Assembly (NCBI GenBank): GCA_021323335.1
Contig: JAJTCN010000013.1
Span: 1 to 58,550, forward strand
DNA from: Ramlibacter sp.
GTDB taxonomy: Bacteria > Pseudomonadota > Gammaproteobacteria > Burkholderiales > Burkholderiaceae_C
DNA length: 58,550 bases
Reading direction: 5' to 3'
Under the pieces are notes generated by a model. That model saw only the letters and a program-made list of their open reading frames with translations. It was not told the origin of the DNA and did no database searches. Position 1 is the stretch's first letter. Each line of letters begins with the position of its first letter. Below are positions 33,647-42,612 of this stretch, piece after piece. The position numbers were made by a program, and so were the translations under genes.

Positions 33647-34544
33647 GGGCATTGCCGTCACCGGCTCGCCCGCAGACAGTAGTTCGAAGGCGGTCGTGGT
33701 GGTCGGTGCGGCGCGGGGCGGCACCTCGATGGTCGCCGGCAGCCTGATGCACCTGGGCGTGTTCATGGGGGACCGGGCCGCCGCGCCCGTCTTCGAGGAC
33801 ATGCGCCTGTCCCCCCTGTTCGAGCAGAAGGACTTCGCCGGCGTGAAGGCCGTGGCCGCGGAATATTCCGGCAAGCACGAGGTCTGGGGCTGGAAGCGGC
33901 CGTGGTCGATCGACCACCTCGACGACGTGCACAAGGTGCTCGATGCGCCGCGCTATGTCTTCGTCTACAAGGACGCCATGAGCATCGCGCAGCGCAATGC
34001 GATCTCCATGCTGTCGGACCTGTTGCCCGGCATGGAAAAGGCCCTGCAGCAGTACGCGAAGACCATCGAGTTCCTGCGGGCCCGCCGGGTGCATGCGATG
34101 CTGGTTTCCTACGAGAAGGCGATGGCCGATCCCGGCCACTTCGTGCGGGAACTCGCGCGCTTCTGCCGCGTGGAGCCGGGCGAGCAGCGGCTGGACGCGG
34201 CCCAGGCCTTCATCGAGCCGAATCCGGAGCACTACCTGGATGCCTCGCGCATCACCAAGGCGCAGGGCCGCCTGGGCGGCGTCGCCAATCGCAAGATCTA
34301 TGGCTGGGCCCGCTTCCTGCACAGCAAGGCGCCGGCCTCGGTGGACCTGTTCGTCAACGGCGACAAGGTCGCCTCCGTGGTCGCGAACAAGCCGCGCCCG
34401 GACCTGATGCAGCGTTTCAACCAGGCCTGCGCCTTCAACTTCGATCTGCCCGAAGGATTCGCCGTCAAGTCCGGCGACGTCCTGCGCGCCCGCGTCGTCA
34501 ACGAGGTACGTGATCTTGAAAACTCGCCTTGGCAACATCCCTGA
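33624..34544 (+). CDS. Sulfotransferase-like protein
   Basis: This 306-residue protein has a nucleotide-binding loop VVVGAARGGTSMV (residues 25-37) like the 5'-phosphosulfate loop of sulfotransferases, and WGWKRPW and FVYKDAMSIAQRN segments downstream. The C-terminal 80 residues look like a separate small beta domain. I infer PAPS-dependent sulfation of the polysaccharide, but several residues of the classical 3'-phosphate site are not clear, so activity is uncertain. The ATG at 33624 lies inside the end of the preceding gene (23-base overlap); an in-frame TTG five codons earlier is possible. Confidence 0.78.
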   Translation: MSDPLTNKGIAVTGSPADSSSKAVVVVGAARGGTSMVAGSLMHLGVFMGDRAAAPVFEDMRLSPLFEQKDFAGVKAVAAEYSGKHEVWGWKRPWSIDHLDDVHKVLDAPRYVFVYKDAMSIAQRNAISMLSDLLPGMEKALQQYAKTIEFLRARRVHAMLVSYEKAMADPGHFVRELARFCRVEPGEQRLDAAQAFIEPNPEHYLDASRITKAQGRLGGVANRKIYGWARFLHSKAPASVDLFVNGDKVASVVANKPRPDLMQRFNQACAFNFDLPEGFAVKSGDVLRARVVNEVRDLENSPWQHP

Positions 34545-34599
34545 GCGCCTGGGCGGTGTGAGGCGATGGGTCGCCGAACAAGCAACCAAGCGAACCAAC

Positions 34600-35904
34600 A
34601 TGTCGAACGAAAAAACCCTGTACCTCCATATCGGCTGCGGCAAGACGGGGTCTTCCGCCCTGCAGGTCTGGCTGAACCACCAGGCCGAGGTGCTGCGCGG
34701 GCTGGGGGTGGACTATCCGACCTTCGGCCGCGGCAAGCTGGACACGTACGCCATCACCAGCGGCAACGGCAAGAAGCTGATCGACGCCGTGGTGGCCGGC
34801 GAGGCCGCGCCTTTCCTGGCCGAACTCGCGAAGTCGCCGTCGCGCAAGATCTTCCTGTCTTCCGAGGCCTTCCAGAGCCTGTCCGAGGAAAACCTGCGGG
34901 ACCTGAAGGCGCAGGCCGCCAGCGCCGGCTTGCGGGTGGCGATCATCGTGTACGTGCGTGACGTGTACGACGTGGTCTATTCCGCCTACCAGCAGCTGAT
35001 CAAGCGCCACCTGGGCGGCCAGACCTTCCGCGAGTACGGGTTGAAGCGCGAGAAGATCCAGCAGTTCGAGGTGGTCGCGGCCTACGCCCGCACCTTCGAG
35101 GACATCCACGTCTTCCACTACGACAGCGAGCGCGAGCGGGGCCTGGAGAAGGCGATGCTGGAGGCCCTGGGCCTCAATCCCGCCAAGGTGCCGGCCATGC
35201 CGGACGCCAAGGTGAACCGCTCGCTCGACGTCGAGGAGTCGGAACTGCTGCGCCTGGTCAACCAGCGCTATGTCCAGCATTGCCCGGCCGGCCCGAACAC
35301 GTTCTCGGCGCGCATCTCCGACGCGCTGATCTACGCCGACCCCGAGCACGAAACCGAGATCCTGCTCGACGACAAGGTGCTCAGGCACCTCGAGGTGCTG
35401 TGCCGGCCGGCCATCGACCAGCTGAATTCGCGCTACCTGCGCAAGACGCCGATGACCATCTTCGACCCCACGGGCAAGAAGATCGTGCGCGAACTGCCTG
35501 CCATCCGCGACATCTACGGCACCGTGATCGACTCGATCATCAAGTTCATGGCGACGCATGGTGAAGTGCGCAAGGGCCCCGAGGGTGCGGCCCCTGCGGC
35601 CGGCGGCCACCGGCCGCTGCGGCCGGGCGCGGCCGCCAGGCAGGCGGCTGCCGCTGCGGGCGGGGGTGCGCATGGCGCGGCCGGAGGTGCGGGCGGCGGT
35701 GGCGGCGGCGGCGGCGGTGCTGCCGGCGAGCCGCTGGCATGTACCGATCCCCGCGTCGCCAATGCCCTGCGCGACGAGGCGATCCGCATCGAGAAGAAGG
35801 ACCTGGCCAAGGCGCTTGCCTTGATGACGGCGGCAGCCGCGCTGCGGCCGAACGGTGCCGCCATCAAGAAGAAGCTCGAGGAGTACCAGGCGATGATCCA
35901 TTGA
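34600..35904 (+). CDS. Sulfotransferase family protein with glycine-rich insert
   Basis: The 434-residue protein starts with the sulfotransferase loop HIGCGKTGSSALQ (residues 10-22). A YVRDVYDVVYSAYQQ segment near residue 120 matches the RDPxDxxxS-type 3'-phosphate site, here with VY in place of P. The catalytic part ends near residue 325. A glycine/alanine-rich linker (about 327-380, including nine glycines in a row) then joins a 50-residue charged C-terminal segment (RIEKKDLAKALALMTAAAALR) that resembles one TPR-like helical pair. The ATG at 34600 is chosen because the loop then begins at residue 10; an in-frame GTG 30 codons earlier adds residues without family likeness. No clear ribosome-binding site. 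Confidence 0.85.
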   Translation: MSNEKTLYLHIGCGKTGSSALQVWLNHQAEVLRGLGVDYPTFGRGKLDTYAITSGNGKKLIDAVVAGEAAPFLAELAKSPSRKIFLSSEAFQSLSEENLRDLKAQAASAGLRVAIIVYVRDVYDVVYSAYQQLIKRHLGGQTFREYGLKREKIQQFEVVAAYARTFEDIHVFHYDSERERGLEKAMLEALGLNPAKVPAMPDAKVNRSLDVEESELLRLVNQRYVQHCPAGPNTFSARISDALIYADPEHETEILLDDKVLRHLEVLCRPAIDQLNSRYLRKTPMTIFDPTGKKIVRELPAIRDIYGTVIDSIIKFMATHGEVRKGPEGAAPAAGGHRPLRPGAAARQAAAAAGGGAHGAAGGAGGGGGGGGGAAGEPLACTDPRVANALRDEAIRIEKKDLAKALALMTAAAALRPNGAAIKKKLEEYQAMIH

Positions 35905-35921
35905 CGGCAACCAAGGCCCCC

Positions 35922-37148
35922 ATGCGCAGATTCTGCTTGTCCTGTGTTTCCGTCCTGGCGCTCGCCGTCCCGCTGCTGGCGGGCGCGGCGCCGTTCTCGA
36001 TCGTCGTCGAGGGGCCGCTGCAGGCCGCCGACGTCACCACCCACCAGATCACTTCTGCCGGCGCCATCCTCGGCATTTCCGACAAGGGCGGCGGCTACAT
36101 CAACAAGCTGGTGCTCCCGGGCATCGGCGACGTCATCGGCGCCGCGGCGGGCCGCTACGGACGCGGCGGACAGGTGACCATCCGCGACGAGCTGCATGGC
36201 CGCAAGTACAACCCGACGCAGGCGGGCTTCACCGACCGCTCCGGAACGCACGTCGAAGTCCAGCTGCGCGGCAACGAGATCGTCCTGCCGCGGCGCCCGC
36301 TGTCGCTTTGGCACGGGGATCGCCAGTTCGACTTCATCGAATGGGAGAACCTCGCCGCCGATCCCTATACGGGGGACGGCGGCAAGTCCGATGTCGACGG
36401 CATCGACGAGTCGGCGCTGCCGGGCAAGCAGGCCGACGAGATCACCAGCGAGTTCGACTTCGTGGGCCGGTACAGCAATGCATCGGACGGCGTGCGGGTC
36501 AAGATTCCCGCGTTCCGCTTCGAATACGAGTTCCGGTACGCGAGAAAGCCCAAGGCGATCCTCCAGTTCCACAGCAAGACCGCGGCGTACAAGCCCGCCG
36601 AAGCGGTGGCCGACATCTCCGTCGAGATGCCGGCTGGCGTGCACCCCGCCACGGCTACGTCGCTCAGCAAGTTGCTGATGAACGCGACGATCCGGGGCGA
36701 CAAGTCGGTGTGGGCGCCTTCGACCGTGTTCACCGTCGACGACCGCGGCCAGCTGGTGGCGGGCCGGCCCAGCGGTGGCGACGACGAAGAGGAGGGCTCC
36801 TCCAACGGGTCGCTGGTGATCCTGGCGAGCGGCACCGACCCCGGCAAGGGCGTGGCCATCGGCTACTACCAGCCGCCGAGCCGCGTGAACACCTACAACG
36901 TGGTCGGTCGCTCGGCGAGCGACGACGCTGCCAAGTACGAGGACCGCCGGGTCACCCGGCGGCAACTGCTCGGAAACATGAGCCGGACCGGCGACATGTG
37001 GCTGATGGGAACGCGCGTGTACAGCACGGGCCTGCTCAGCCCGATCCAGACGGCCAACGGCATCTACGAAGCCGTCCGTGGGGAGTCGTTCATCCTGATC
37101 GGGACGCCGAGGGAAATCCTCGACGCTTCCCTGAAGCTGGCGAACTGA
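35922..37148 (+). CDS. Exported protein of unknown function in the capsule locus
   Basis: I do not recognise this 408-residue protein. It has a signal peptide (RRFCLSCVSVLALAVPLLAGAAP, cleavage probably after AGA or GAA), so it acts in the periplasm or outside. The rest is soluble, with many short beta-like segments and an acidic loop GGDDEEEGSSNGS near residue 290. Single tryptophans in LSLWHGDRQFDFIEWENL could contact sugar. The general look, a beta-rich secreted protein between sulfotransferase genes, would suit a polysaccharide-binding or -cleaving protein, but no catalytic motif supports that. AAGG lies ahead of the ATG at 35922; a TTG overlapping the previous stop (35901) is an alternative start. 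Confidence 0.75.
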   Translation: MRRFCLSCVSVLALAVPLLAGAAPFSIVVEGPLQAADVTTHQITSAGAILGISDKGGGYINKLVLPGIGDVIGAAAGRYGRGGQVTIRDELHGRKYNPTQAGFTDRSGTHVEVQLRGNEIVLPRRPLSLWHGDRQFDFIEWENLAADPYTGDGGKSDVDGIDESALPGKQADEITSEFDFVGRYSNASDGVRVKIPAFRFEYEFRYARKPKAILQFHSKTAAYKPAEAVADISVEMPAGVHPATATSLSKLLMNATIRGDKSVWAPSTVFTVDDRGQLVAGRPSGGDDEEEGSSNGSLVILASGTDPGKGVAIGYYQPPSRVNTYNVVGRSASDDAAKYEDRRVTRRQLLGNMSRTGDMWLMGTRVYSTGLLSPIQTANGIYEAVRGESFILIGTPREILDASLKLAN

Positions 37149-37164
37149 TACTGGAAGAGGAACG

Positions 37165-38262
37165 ATGAGACAGCTGATCCTGCATGTCGGCATGCACAAG
37201 ACGGGCACGACGTCCATCCAGCGCAGCCTGGACGGCCTGTCGCGGGACCGGGTGAAGTACGTGGCGCTGGGAAGCTCCAACCACTCGGGGCCGATGTCGG
37301 TGGCGTTCGGCGACCGGGAGGCCAAGGGCCGGCGCGCCCGCCCGGAGCGCTCGCCGGAGGACACCGAGGCGCTGAAGCAGCGCATCCGCGGCCAGCTGGA
37401 GGCGGAACTGGCGCAGAAGGAGTTCGACAAGTTCGTGATCTCGGGCGAAGGCATGGTGTTCCTCACGCCGAAGTCGCTGCGCGAGCTGCACGCGATCCTC
37501 GCCAGGCATGTGGACGAGATCAAGGTGTTCGCGTACGTGCGCGATCCCGTCGGCTTCAGTTCGTCCGCGCTGCAGCAGCGGATCAAGGGCGGCTTCGCCG
37601 GTTACGAGCTCACCCGGGCCAACTACCGCGCCAAGTTCGTCCCGTTCATCGAAATCTTCGGCCGCGAGAATTTCTCCGTCAAGGAGTTCTCGCGCCCGGC
37701 GCTGCGGGACGGCTCGGTGGTCTCCGACTTCTGCCACCACTGGGGCATCCCCTTCGACCCGAAGAGTGAAGTGCGCTCGAACGAAAGCCTCGCCGAGCCC
37801 ACGATGAAGCTGATGCACCTGTTCAACCGGTCGGGCGTGCCCTCGCTGGAGAACCGCATGCAGAAGCAGGCCAGGATGGCCATGGTCGAAGCCATGGGCG
37901 CGCACTTCAAGGGCAAGTTCGACTTGCCGGTGCAGTTCCGCGCCGGGGCGATCGACCGGGACGACATCGCCTGGCTGGCCAAGGAATGCGGCGTCGCCTT
38001 TCCCGTCGACCCGTCCATGGGCGCGATGCCGACGCGGGAGTTCGAGCAGTACATCAACCAGATCGATCCGGGCTGGGTGTCGTCCTATCGCGAGTTGCTG
38101 GCGAAGCAGGGCATCGAAGCGGGCAGTTCGGACAGCACCGTCGACTTGCTGAACAAGCACTTTGCCGCCTGCCTCGCGCAGTCTCCGGAGCCGCGCCAGC
38201 GCCCGCGCCCTGCCGGCGGCCGCCGGCGCGGGGCCGCCGGGCTCAGGGGCTTGCGGCTGTAG
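37165..38262 (+). CDS. Sulfotransferase family protein
   Basis: This 365-residue cytoplasmic protein has a textbook 5'-phosphosulfate loop HVGMHKTGTTSIQ (residues 7-19) and the 3'-phosphate segment FAYVRDPVGFSSSALQQRI (about 127-145), as in bacterial carbohydrate sulfotransferases. It should transfer sulfate from PAPS to a sugar of the capsule; the acceptor cannot be read from sequence. The last 30 residues are proline/arginine-rich. GGAAGAGGAACG provides a ribosome-binding site before the ATG. It is the last plus-strand gene of this block and overlaps the convergent esterase gene by 20 bases. Confidence 0.9.
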   Translation: MRQLILHVGMHKTGTTSIQRSLDGLSRDRVKYVALGSSNHSGPMSVAFGDREAKGRRARPERSPEDTEALKQRIRGQLEAELAQKEFDKFVISGEGMVFLTPKSLRELHAILARHVDEIKVFAYVRDPVGFSSSALQQRIKGGFAGYELTRANYRAKFVPFIEIFGRENFSVKEFSRPALRDGSVVSDFCHHWGIPFDPKSEVRSNESLAEPTMKLMHLFNRSGVPSLENRMQKQARMAMVEAMGAHFKGKFDLPVQFRAGAIDRDDIAWLAKECGVAFPVDPSMGAMPTREFEQYINQIDPGWVSSYRELLAKQGIEAGSSDSTVDLLNKHFAACLAQSPEPRQRPRPAGGRRRGAAGLRGLRL

Positions 38263-39328
38263 CGCGGGCGAAGAGCCGCCGGGCGACCTCCATCTTGTCG
38301 GTCGGATGGATCTCGGTGGCCACGATGCCGCTGGAGCCGGCCATCCGCAGGCCGGGCAACATGCGCTCGGCCTTCGCCTGCTGGCTGCGAACTTCTTCCC
38401 AGCCCTTCGATTTGGCCTGGTCGAAGACCGGCAGCTGCATGTAGACGATGGGCATGTCCGGCTGCTCGAAGTTCCTGCGCCAGTGCGACATGGCGCCCAC
38501 GAACAATTCCGCATAGCGGCCGGGGTTGCGGCGATAGTCCCCCTCGCCCTGGTACCACAGCATCCCCCTGACGTGGAAGGGCGCGACCGGCTTCACCACC
38601 GTCTCGAAAGCGTCGCCTCCGCCGGCCATGGAATGCCGGTTGGCCTGCCGGTTCTGGCCTTCCGCCGTGATGATCGACTTGCCGGTGTCGGGCACCCACG
38701 CTTCGATGCCGGTGGCGCCGACGGAGGTGTCGATCAGCCCGACGACGTCCTGCGCGTGCGTGGCCAGCATGCGGCCCGTCAGGTAGCACACCGCCGAAAA
38801 GCCCGAAGCCGATGCCGGCGAATCGTCCACCCAGGCGCCCTCGTTGCTCCGCTGGATGTCCGGGGTCGGGGCACGGAACAGCCGCACCCGCGCCGGCGCG
38901 GCAAGCGCCTGGGTCGCGGCATTCGCCTGGTCGGTGCGCCGCAGCTGCATCGCCATGTTGGACTGGCCGCCGCACAGCCACACCTGCCCGAGCAGCGGAT
39001 TGCGGATGCGCAGTTGTTCCCCCGCGGAGCCGGTGACGAGGATCGTGTCGCCGGGTGACTGCTGCACCGCCGGCAAGTCGATGCGCCAGTGGCCGGTGCT
39101 GCCCGCGGTCGCGGACCCGCCGAGGCTGCCCCACGCCGCCGTCACCTTCTCGCCCGGCTTGGCCGTTCCCCACAGGCGGACCGGCTTGCCGCGCTGGAAC
39201 ACCACGCCGTCGGACAGCACGGGCGGCAGGCCCAGGGCCAGCGCCGGCTGCGAGGCCAGCAGTGCCGCCGCCGTCACCAGCAGGGAGGGCAGCAGGTTCG
39301 CTGCCGCGGGAAGCGACGGGAATCGCAT
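38243..39328 (-). CDS. Exported sialate-O-acetylesterase-like enzyme (SASA family)
   Basis: This 361-residue secreted SGNH-type carbohydrate esterase removes or remodels O-acetyl groups. After a signal peptide ending near ASQPALA there is an N-terminal beta domain (LPPVLSDGVVFQRGKPV), then the catalytic GGQSNMAMQL block with the nucleophile serine, VGLIDTSVGATGIEAW, and GMLWYQGEGDYRR. The acid-base pair is probably in IVATEIHPTDKMEVARRL, near the C-terminus. AAGGAG precedes the ATG at 39328; an ATG at 39349 overlapping the previous stop would add seven residues. Its substrate could be acetylated capsule, but this is inference from location. Confidence 0.88.
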   Translation of the reverse strand: MRFPSLPAAANLLPSLLVTAAALLASQPALALGLPPVLSDGVVFQRGKPVRLWGTAKPGEKVTAAWGSLGGSATAGSTGHWRIDLPAVQQSPGDTILVTGSAGEQLRIRNPLLGQVWLCGGQSNMAMQLRRTDQANAATQALAAPARVRLFRAPTPDIQRSNEGAWVDDSPASASGFSAVCYLTGRMLATHAQDVVGLIDTSVGATGIEAWVPDTGKSIITAEGQNRQANRHSMAGGGDAFETVVKPVAPFHVRGMLWYQGEGDYRRNPGRYAELFVGAMSHWRRNFEQPDMPIVYMQLPVFDQAKSKGWEEVRSQQAKAERMLPGLRMAGSSGIVATEIHPTDKMEVARRLFARATAASP

Positions 39329-39348
39329 GGGGGGCTTCTCCTTGGCCA

Positions 39349-41196
39349 TCAGCGCCGGGCGAGCAGCGCTTCGTCGCAGACTGCGTCGGCCAGGTCGTCG
39401 ATTTCGTCCAGCATCGCGTTGGGGTCCGGCGCGCCCGCGGCCGGGGCCGCGTCGGCGATCATCCGGTTCATGAACACCTGCATCACGTGCGAGACGCCCT
39501 CGTCGGTGACGCTGCGCAGGTCCTTGGCGAAGTAGTTCCCGCGCGAATAGGCGCCGGTGATGATCTCGTAGGACGGGAAATACAGCACGCCCTGGTGCGC
39601 GCGCTCGGTCATCTCCGCGGCGACGCGCAGCACCGACTTGGAGTAGGTCGTGGCGACGAGGACGTGTTCCTCCGAATAGGTCGCGGCCAGGGGCACCGGC
39701 GACACGGTCAGGATGATGCGCGCGCCGGGATTGACCAGCCGCAGCTTCTCGATGAAAACATGCAGGTCCCGGGTGATGTCGTCCACCGTCAGGTTGACGA
39801 ACGCATGCCGGGCCGCGTCGAATTCGCCGCCGCTCACGCCCGGGGCGATCGGATACGCCGCCCCGTCCAGCTTCGAGTACCAGCATTCCGTGAGGCCGAG
39901 GGTGAACACGAACACGTCGAGTTCCTCGAACATCCTCCGCACCGCCTGCAGGTGCCGCTGGCGGTCCGCGCGCAGCTCCTCCACGCTGGCGAAGCCCTCG
40001 GGCTCGATGCGCGGGCGGAACGGGTCGCAGACCCGGCCGCCTTCCAGCGTCCAGTGGTCTTCGACCGGTGTGAAGTAGCCGAAGGCACGGTCGAACAGCT
40101 GCACCAGCTGGCGCGAGGTATAGACGTTGCCGTAGCGCGCCGAGAAGTCGTAGAAGCCGCGCGCTTGCGCGTCGCCTTCCGTGGCGCCGGTCGCCTGCTC
40201 GGTCACCAGGAAATGGAAGCCGCCCTTGCGCAGCCGCTTGGAGATGTGCTGGGCAAAGCAGCTTCCGGCGGTCGCGACCTTGTCGGTCTTGCCGATGCCG
40301 AAGGGGACCTGGCGCACGGGGTCGAGGCTCGCCGCCGGAACGGAGGCCACCGACTCGCGCCAGAAGGCGGCGTCGGGCAGGCCCTTGTAGGGATGGCTCC
40401 TGGCCGCATCCGGCTTGCGCGGCGCGGCCGCCGCGGCCGCCACGGGTGCGGAAGGGGCAGGGACCGAAGGCTTGCCGGGACGACCGGGTCTGGCCATGAC
40501 CTGCGAGACCACCAGCGCGCCGAACGCCGCGTTGCCGTGGCTCGGGTCGTCGGAGCTGAACTGCGGGCGCAGCAGGCCCGTGTCCGAGAAGACCTCCGCG
40601 GGAAGATCGAGCACCTCGATGCCGACCTGGGCCGCCTCCGATCGCAGCAGCATCAGCTGGTGCTTCCAGGCGGCGATGCGGACCTGCGGCGCGCTCACGC
40701 CCTGGCCGGCGAGCTTTTCCCGCATCTTGCCGGGATGGGCCCGGATGTGGTCCGACTCGACCGGCGGCGGCGGCGGGATGAGCACCACGCGCGAATGCAG
40801 TCCGGCCACGAACTTGAGCCACGGAAAACTGAGCTTGCGGACCTTGTTCTCCACCCTCGCGCGGATGTCGTCCACCGACATGCCGAGGTCGACGACCGAC
40901 GCCGCGAAGTGTTCGTTGCCGTGGATCGAGACGCAGAGGACGTCCGGCTTCGACGCGGCGACGATGGCGCGGATCCGGTCGACATCGTAGTTGTCGACGA
41001 CCTTGGTGCCCACGACCCGCTGCAGGGGTTCGGGCGGGCCGCCGTCCTTCTTCGCGTATTCGTGCAGGTACACGAAGGCGCACCGCACGTCCGCGTCGAC
41101 CTGGCCCGCCTTGTACGCTTCCTCGATGCAGGTCAGGTGGCTGCGACCCACGAACAGCAGGCTCGTTGCAGGCGTCGACGTCAACGGGCTCTTCAT
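39349..41196 (-). CDS. SGNH-like domain fused to GSCFA domain
   Basis: This 615-residue protein has an SGNH-hydrolase-like region in residues 1 to about 235, with SLLFVGRSHL as block I (serine at the nucleophile position), SIHGNEHF, and DPSHGNAAFG as the putative Asp-His block. After a proline/alanine-rich linker (about 240-265) comes a GSCFA domain (about 285-590) with the family hallmark AGSCFAQHI near residue 312 and TLGLTECWYS, TVSPVPLAAT and LYFPSYEI. GSCFA proteins are of uncertain function and may be acyl-handling enzymes. GGAAGG precedes the ATG. The C-terminal domain is clearly paralogous to the protein at 41322-42602, and the N-terminal domain resembles that at 42613-43320. Confidence 0.85.
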   Translation of the reverse strand: MKSPLTSTPATSLLFVGRSHLTCIEEAYKAGQVDADVRCAFVYLHEYAKKDGGPPEPLQRVVGTKVVDNYDVDRIRAIVAASKPDVLCVSIHGNEHFAASVVDLGMSVDDIRARVENKVRKLSFPWLKFVAGLHSRVVLIPPPPPVESDHIRAHPGKMREKLAGQGVSAPQVRIAAWKHQLMLLRSEAAQVGIEVLDLPAEVFSDTGLLRPQFSSDDPSHGNAAFGALVVSQVMARPGRPGKPSVPAPSAPVAAAAAAPRKPDAARSHPYKGLPDAAFWRESVASVPAASLDPVRQVPFGIGKTDKVATAGSCFAQHISKRLRKGGFHFLVTEQATGATEGDAQARGFYDFSARYGNVYTSRQLVQLFDRAFGYFTPVEDHWTLEGGRVCDPFRPRIEPEGFASVEELRADRQRHLQAVRRMFEELDVFVFTLGLTECWYSKLDGAAYPIAPGVSGGEFDAARHAFVNLTVDDITRDLHVFIEKLRLVNPGARIILTVSPVPLAATYSEEHVLVATTYSKSVLRVAAEMTERAHQGVLYFPSYEIITGAYSRGNYFAKDLRSVTDEGVSHVMQVFMNRMIADAAPAAGAPDPNAMLDEIDDLADAVCDEALLARR

Positions 41197-41224
41197 ACAG
41201 CTTCCTTCCGCTCGGGTGAAGGGA

Positions 41225-41233
41225 AATATAGCA
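41225..41233 (-). promoter_or_regulatory. Extended -10 promoter of the SGNH-GSCFA gene
   Basis: On the minus strand TGCTATATT is an extended -10 (TG-N-TATATT) 29 bases upstream of the ATG at 41196. It is embedded in CCTGCTATATTTCCCTT, a 17-base sequence repeated exactly upstream of the HU-like gene (43681-43697). No -35 hexamer is visible, as is usual for extended -10 promoters. Confidence 0.6.
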
Positions 41234-41321
41234 GGGCCGCCCCCGGGGCCGCCCGGGTGGGAGAGGGTGTCCGGGCTGAGGTAAGCTGTCGAGCAGTAGT
41301 CAATGGCGAGGAGCCGTCACC

Positions 41322-42602
41322 ATGCATCCGTACGCATCTCTCGACGAGAAATTCTTCTGGTCGTCGGCTGTTGCGAAACGCAACATGTTCGACATCGCGG
41401 GCCTGTGGGACCCGAAGTTCAGGATCGGCCGCAGCATGCAGGTCGCGACCTTCGGCTCCTGCTTCGCCCAGCACATCGGCCGCGCCCTGGCGGCCAACGG
41501 CTTCAACTGGATGCTGGCGGAGCCCACACCCGCCGGGCTCAGCGAAGAGAGCGCCAAGAAGTTCAACTACGGCGTCTTTTCGGCCCGCACCGGCAACATC
41601 TACACGGTGTCGCTGCTCAAGCAATGGGTGGACTGGGCCACGGGCGCCGCGCAGCCTCCGGCCGAAGTGTGGGAGAAGGACGGCCGCTTCTTCGATCCCT
41701 TCCGTCCCAACATCGAGCCCGAGGGCTTCGCATCGCGCGACGAGATGGTGCGGTCCCGCCAGGCCGCCATCGACGCGTTCCGCGCCGCGCTGACCGAATC
41801 CAGCGTTTTCGTCTTCACGCTGGGCCTCACGGAAAGCTGGGTGAACAAGCAGCACGGCTACGAATACCCCATGTGCCCCGGCACGGTGGCCGGCGACTTC
41901 GATGCCGCGAAGCACGAGTTCGTGAACCAGGACTTCCCCACCATCCGCAAGACGCTGGTGGACACGCTGAAGCGCGTCAAGGAACTCAACCCCGGTATCA
42001 GCTTCCTGCTGACGGTGTCCCCGGTCCCCCTGACGGCCACCATGTCCGGCAACCACGTCCTGGTCGCCACGATGGAGTCGAAGTCGGTGCTGCGCGCCGT
42101 GGCCGGCATGGTCGCGCGGCAGCTGGATTTCGCCGATTACTTCCCCTCGTACGAGGTGATCAGCGCGACGCCGTTCCGCGGAACGTTCTTCGAGGCGAAC
42201 CAGCGCAACGTCAACCACGCCGGCGTCGAACACGTCATGCGCTCCTTCTTCGCCTGCCTCGGGGCCAAGTTCCCGTTCGACGAGGTGGCGGCCGAGCGGC
42301 CGGACCGCCCCAACCGCGCGGGCCGTCCGAACCGCCCCGACCGGCCGGACCGGCCGGCCCGGGCCGACCGCCCGAACCGGCCCGAGCCGGCCAACCGTCC
42401 CAACCGCATCGGCGCCGAGGTCCCGGACCGCGCGAATCGCCCGAACCGGCCGAACCGTCCCGACCGCCCGGACACGCCGGAACGCATCGCCAAGCGCCTG
42501 GAGCGGCAGGCCGCCCGGCAGGCGGCCGGCAGGGCGCCTGTTTCCCGCGACGAGGTGGTGTGCGAGGAGGAACTCCTCAACGCCTTTGCCAAGACGAAAT
42601 GA
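41322..42602 (+). CDS. GSCFA domain protein with Arg-Pro-Asn/Asp repeat tail
   Basis: This 426-residue protein has a GSCFA domain over residues 1 to about 320: FGSCFAQHIG (44-53), FDPFRPNIEPEGFAS, FVFTLGLTESWVN, TVSPVPLTATMS and YFPSYEVIS. It shares these blocks with residues 285-590 of the divergent neighbour. Function in the family is not established. From about residue 325 to 386 the sequence changes to a low-complexity tail made of RPNRP and RPDRP units, followed by a helical end. GAGGAG lies eight bases before the ATG. No signal peptide is present, so it is probably cytoplasmic. Confidence 0.87.
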   Translation: MHPYASLDEKFFWSSAVAKRNMFDIAGLWDPKFRIGRSMQVATFGSCFAQHIGRALAANGFNWMLAEPTPAGLSEESAKKFNYGVFSARTGNIYTVSLLKQWVDWATGAAQPPAEVWEKDGRFFDPFRPNIEPEGFASRDEMVRSRQAAIDAFRAALTESSVFVFTLGLTESWVNKQHGYEYPMCPGTVAGDFDAAKHEFVNQDFPTIRKTLVDTLKRVKELNPGISFLLTVSPVPLTATMSGNHVLVATMESKSVLRAVAGMVARQLDFADYFPSYEVISATPFRGTFFEANQRNVNHAGVEHVMRSFFACLGAKFPFDEVAAERPDRPNRAGRPNRPDRPDRPARADRPNRPEPANRPNRIGAEVPDRANRPNRPNRPDRPDTPERIAKRLERQAARQAAGRAPVSRDEVVCEEELLNAFAKTK

Positions 42603-42612
42603 GGTCGACGAC

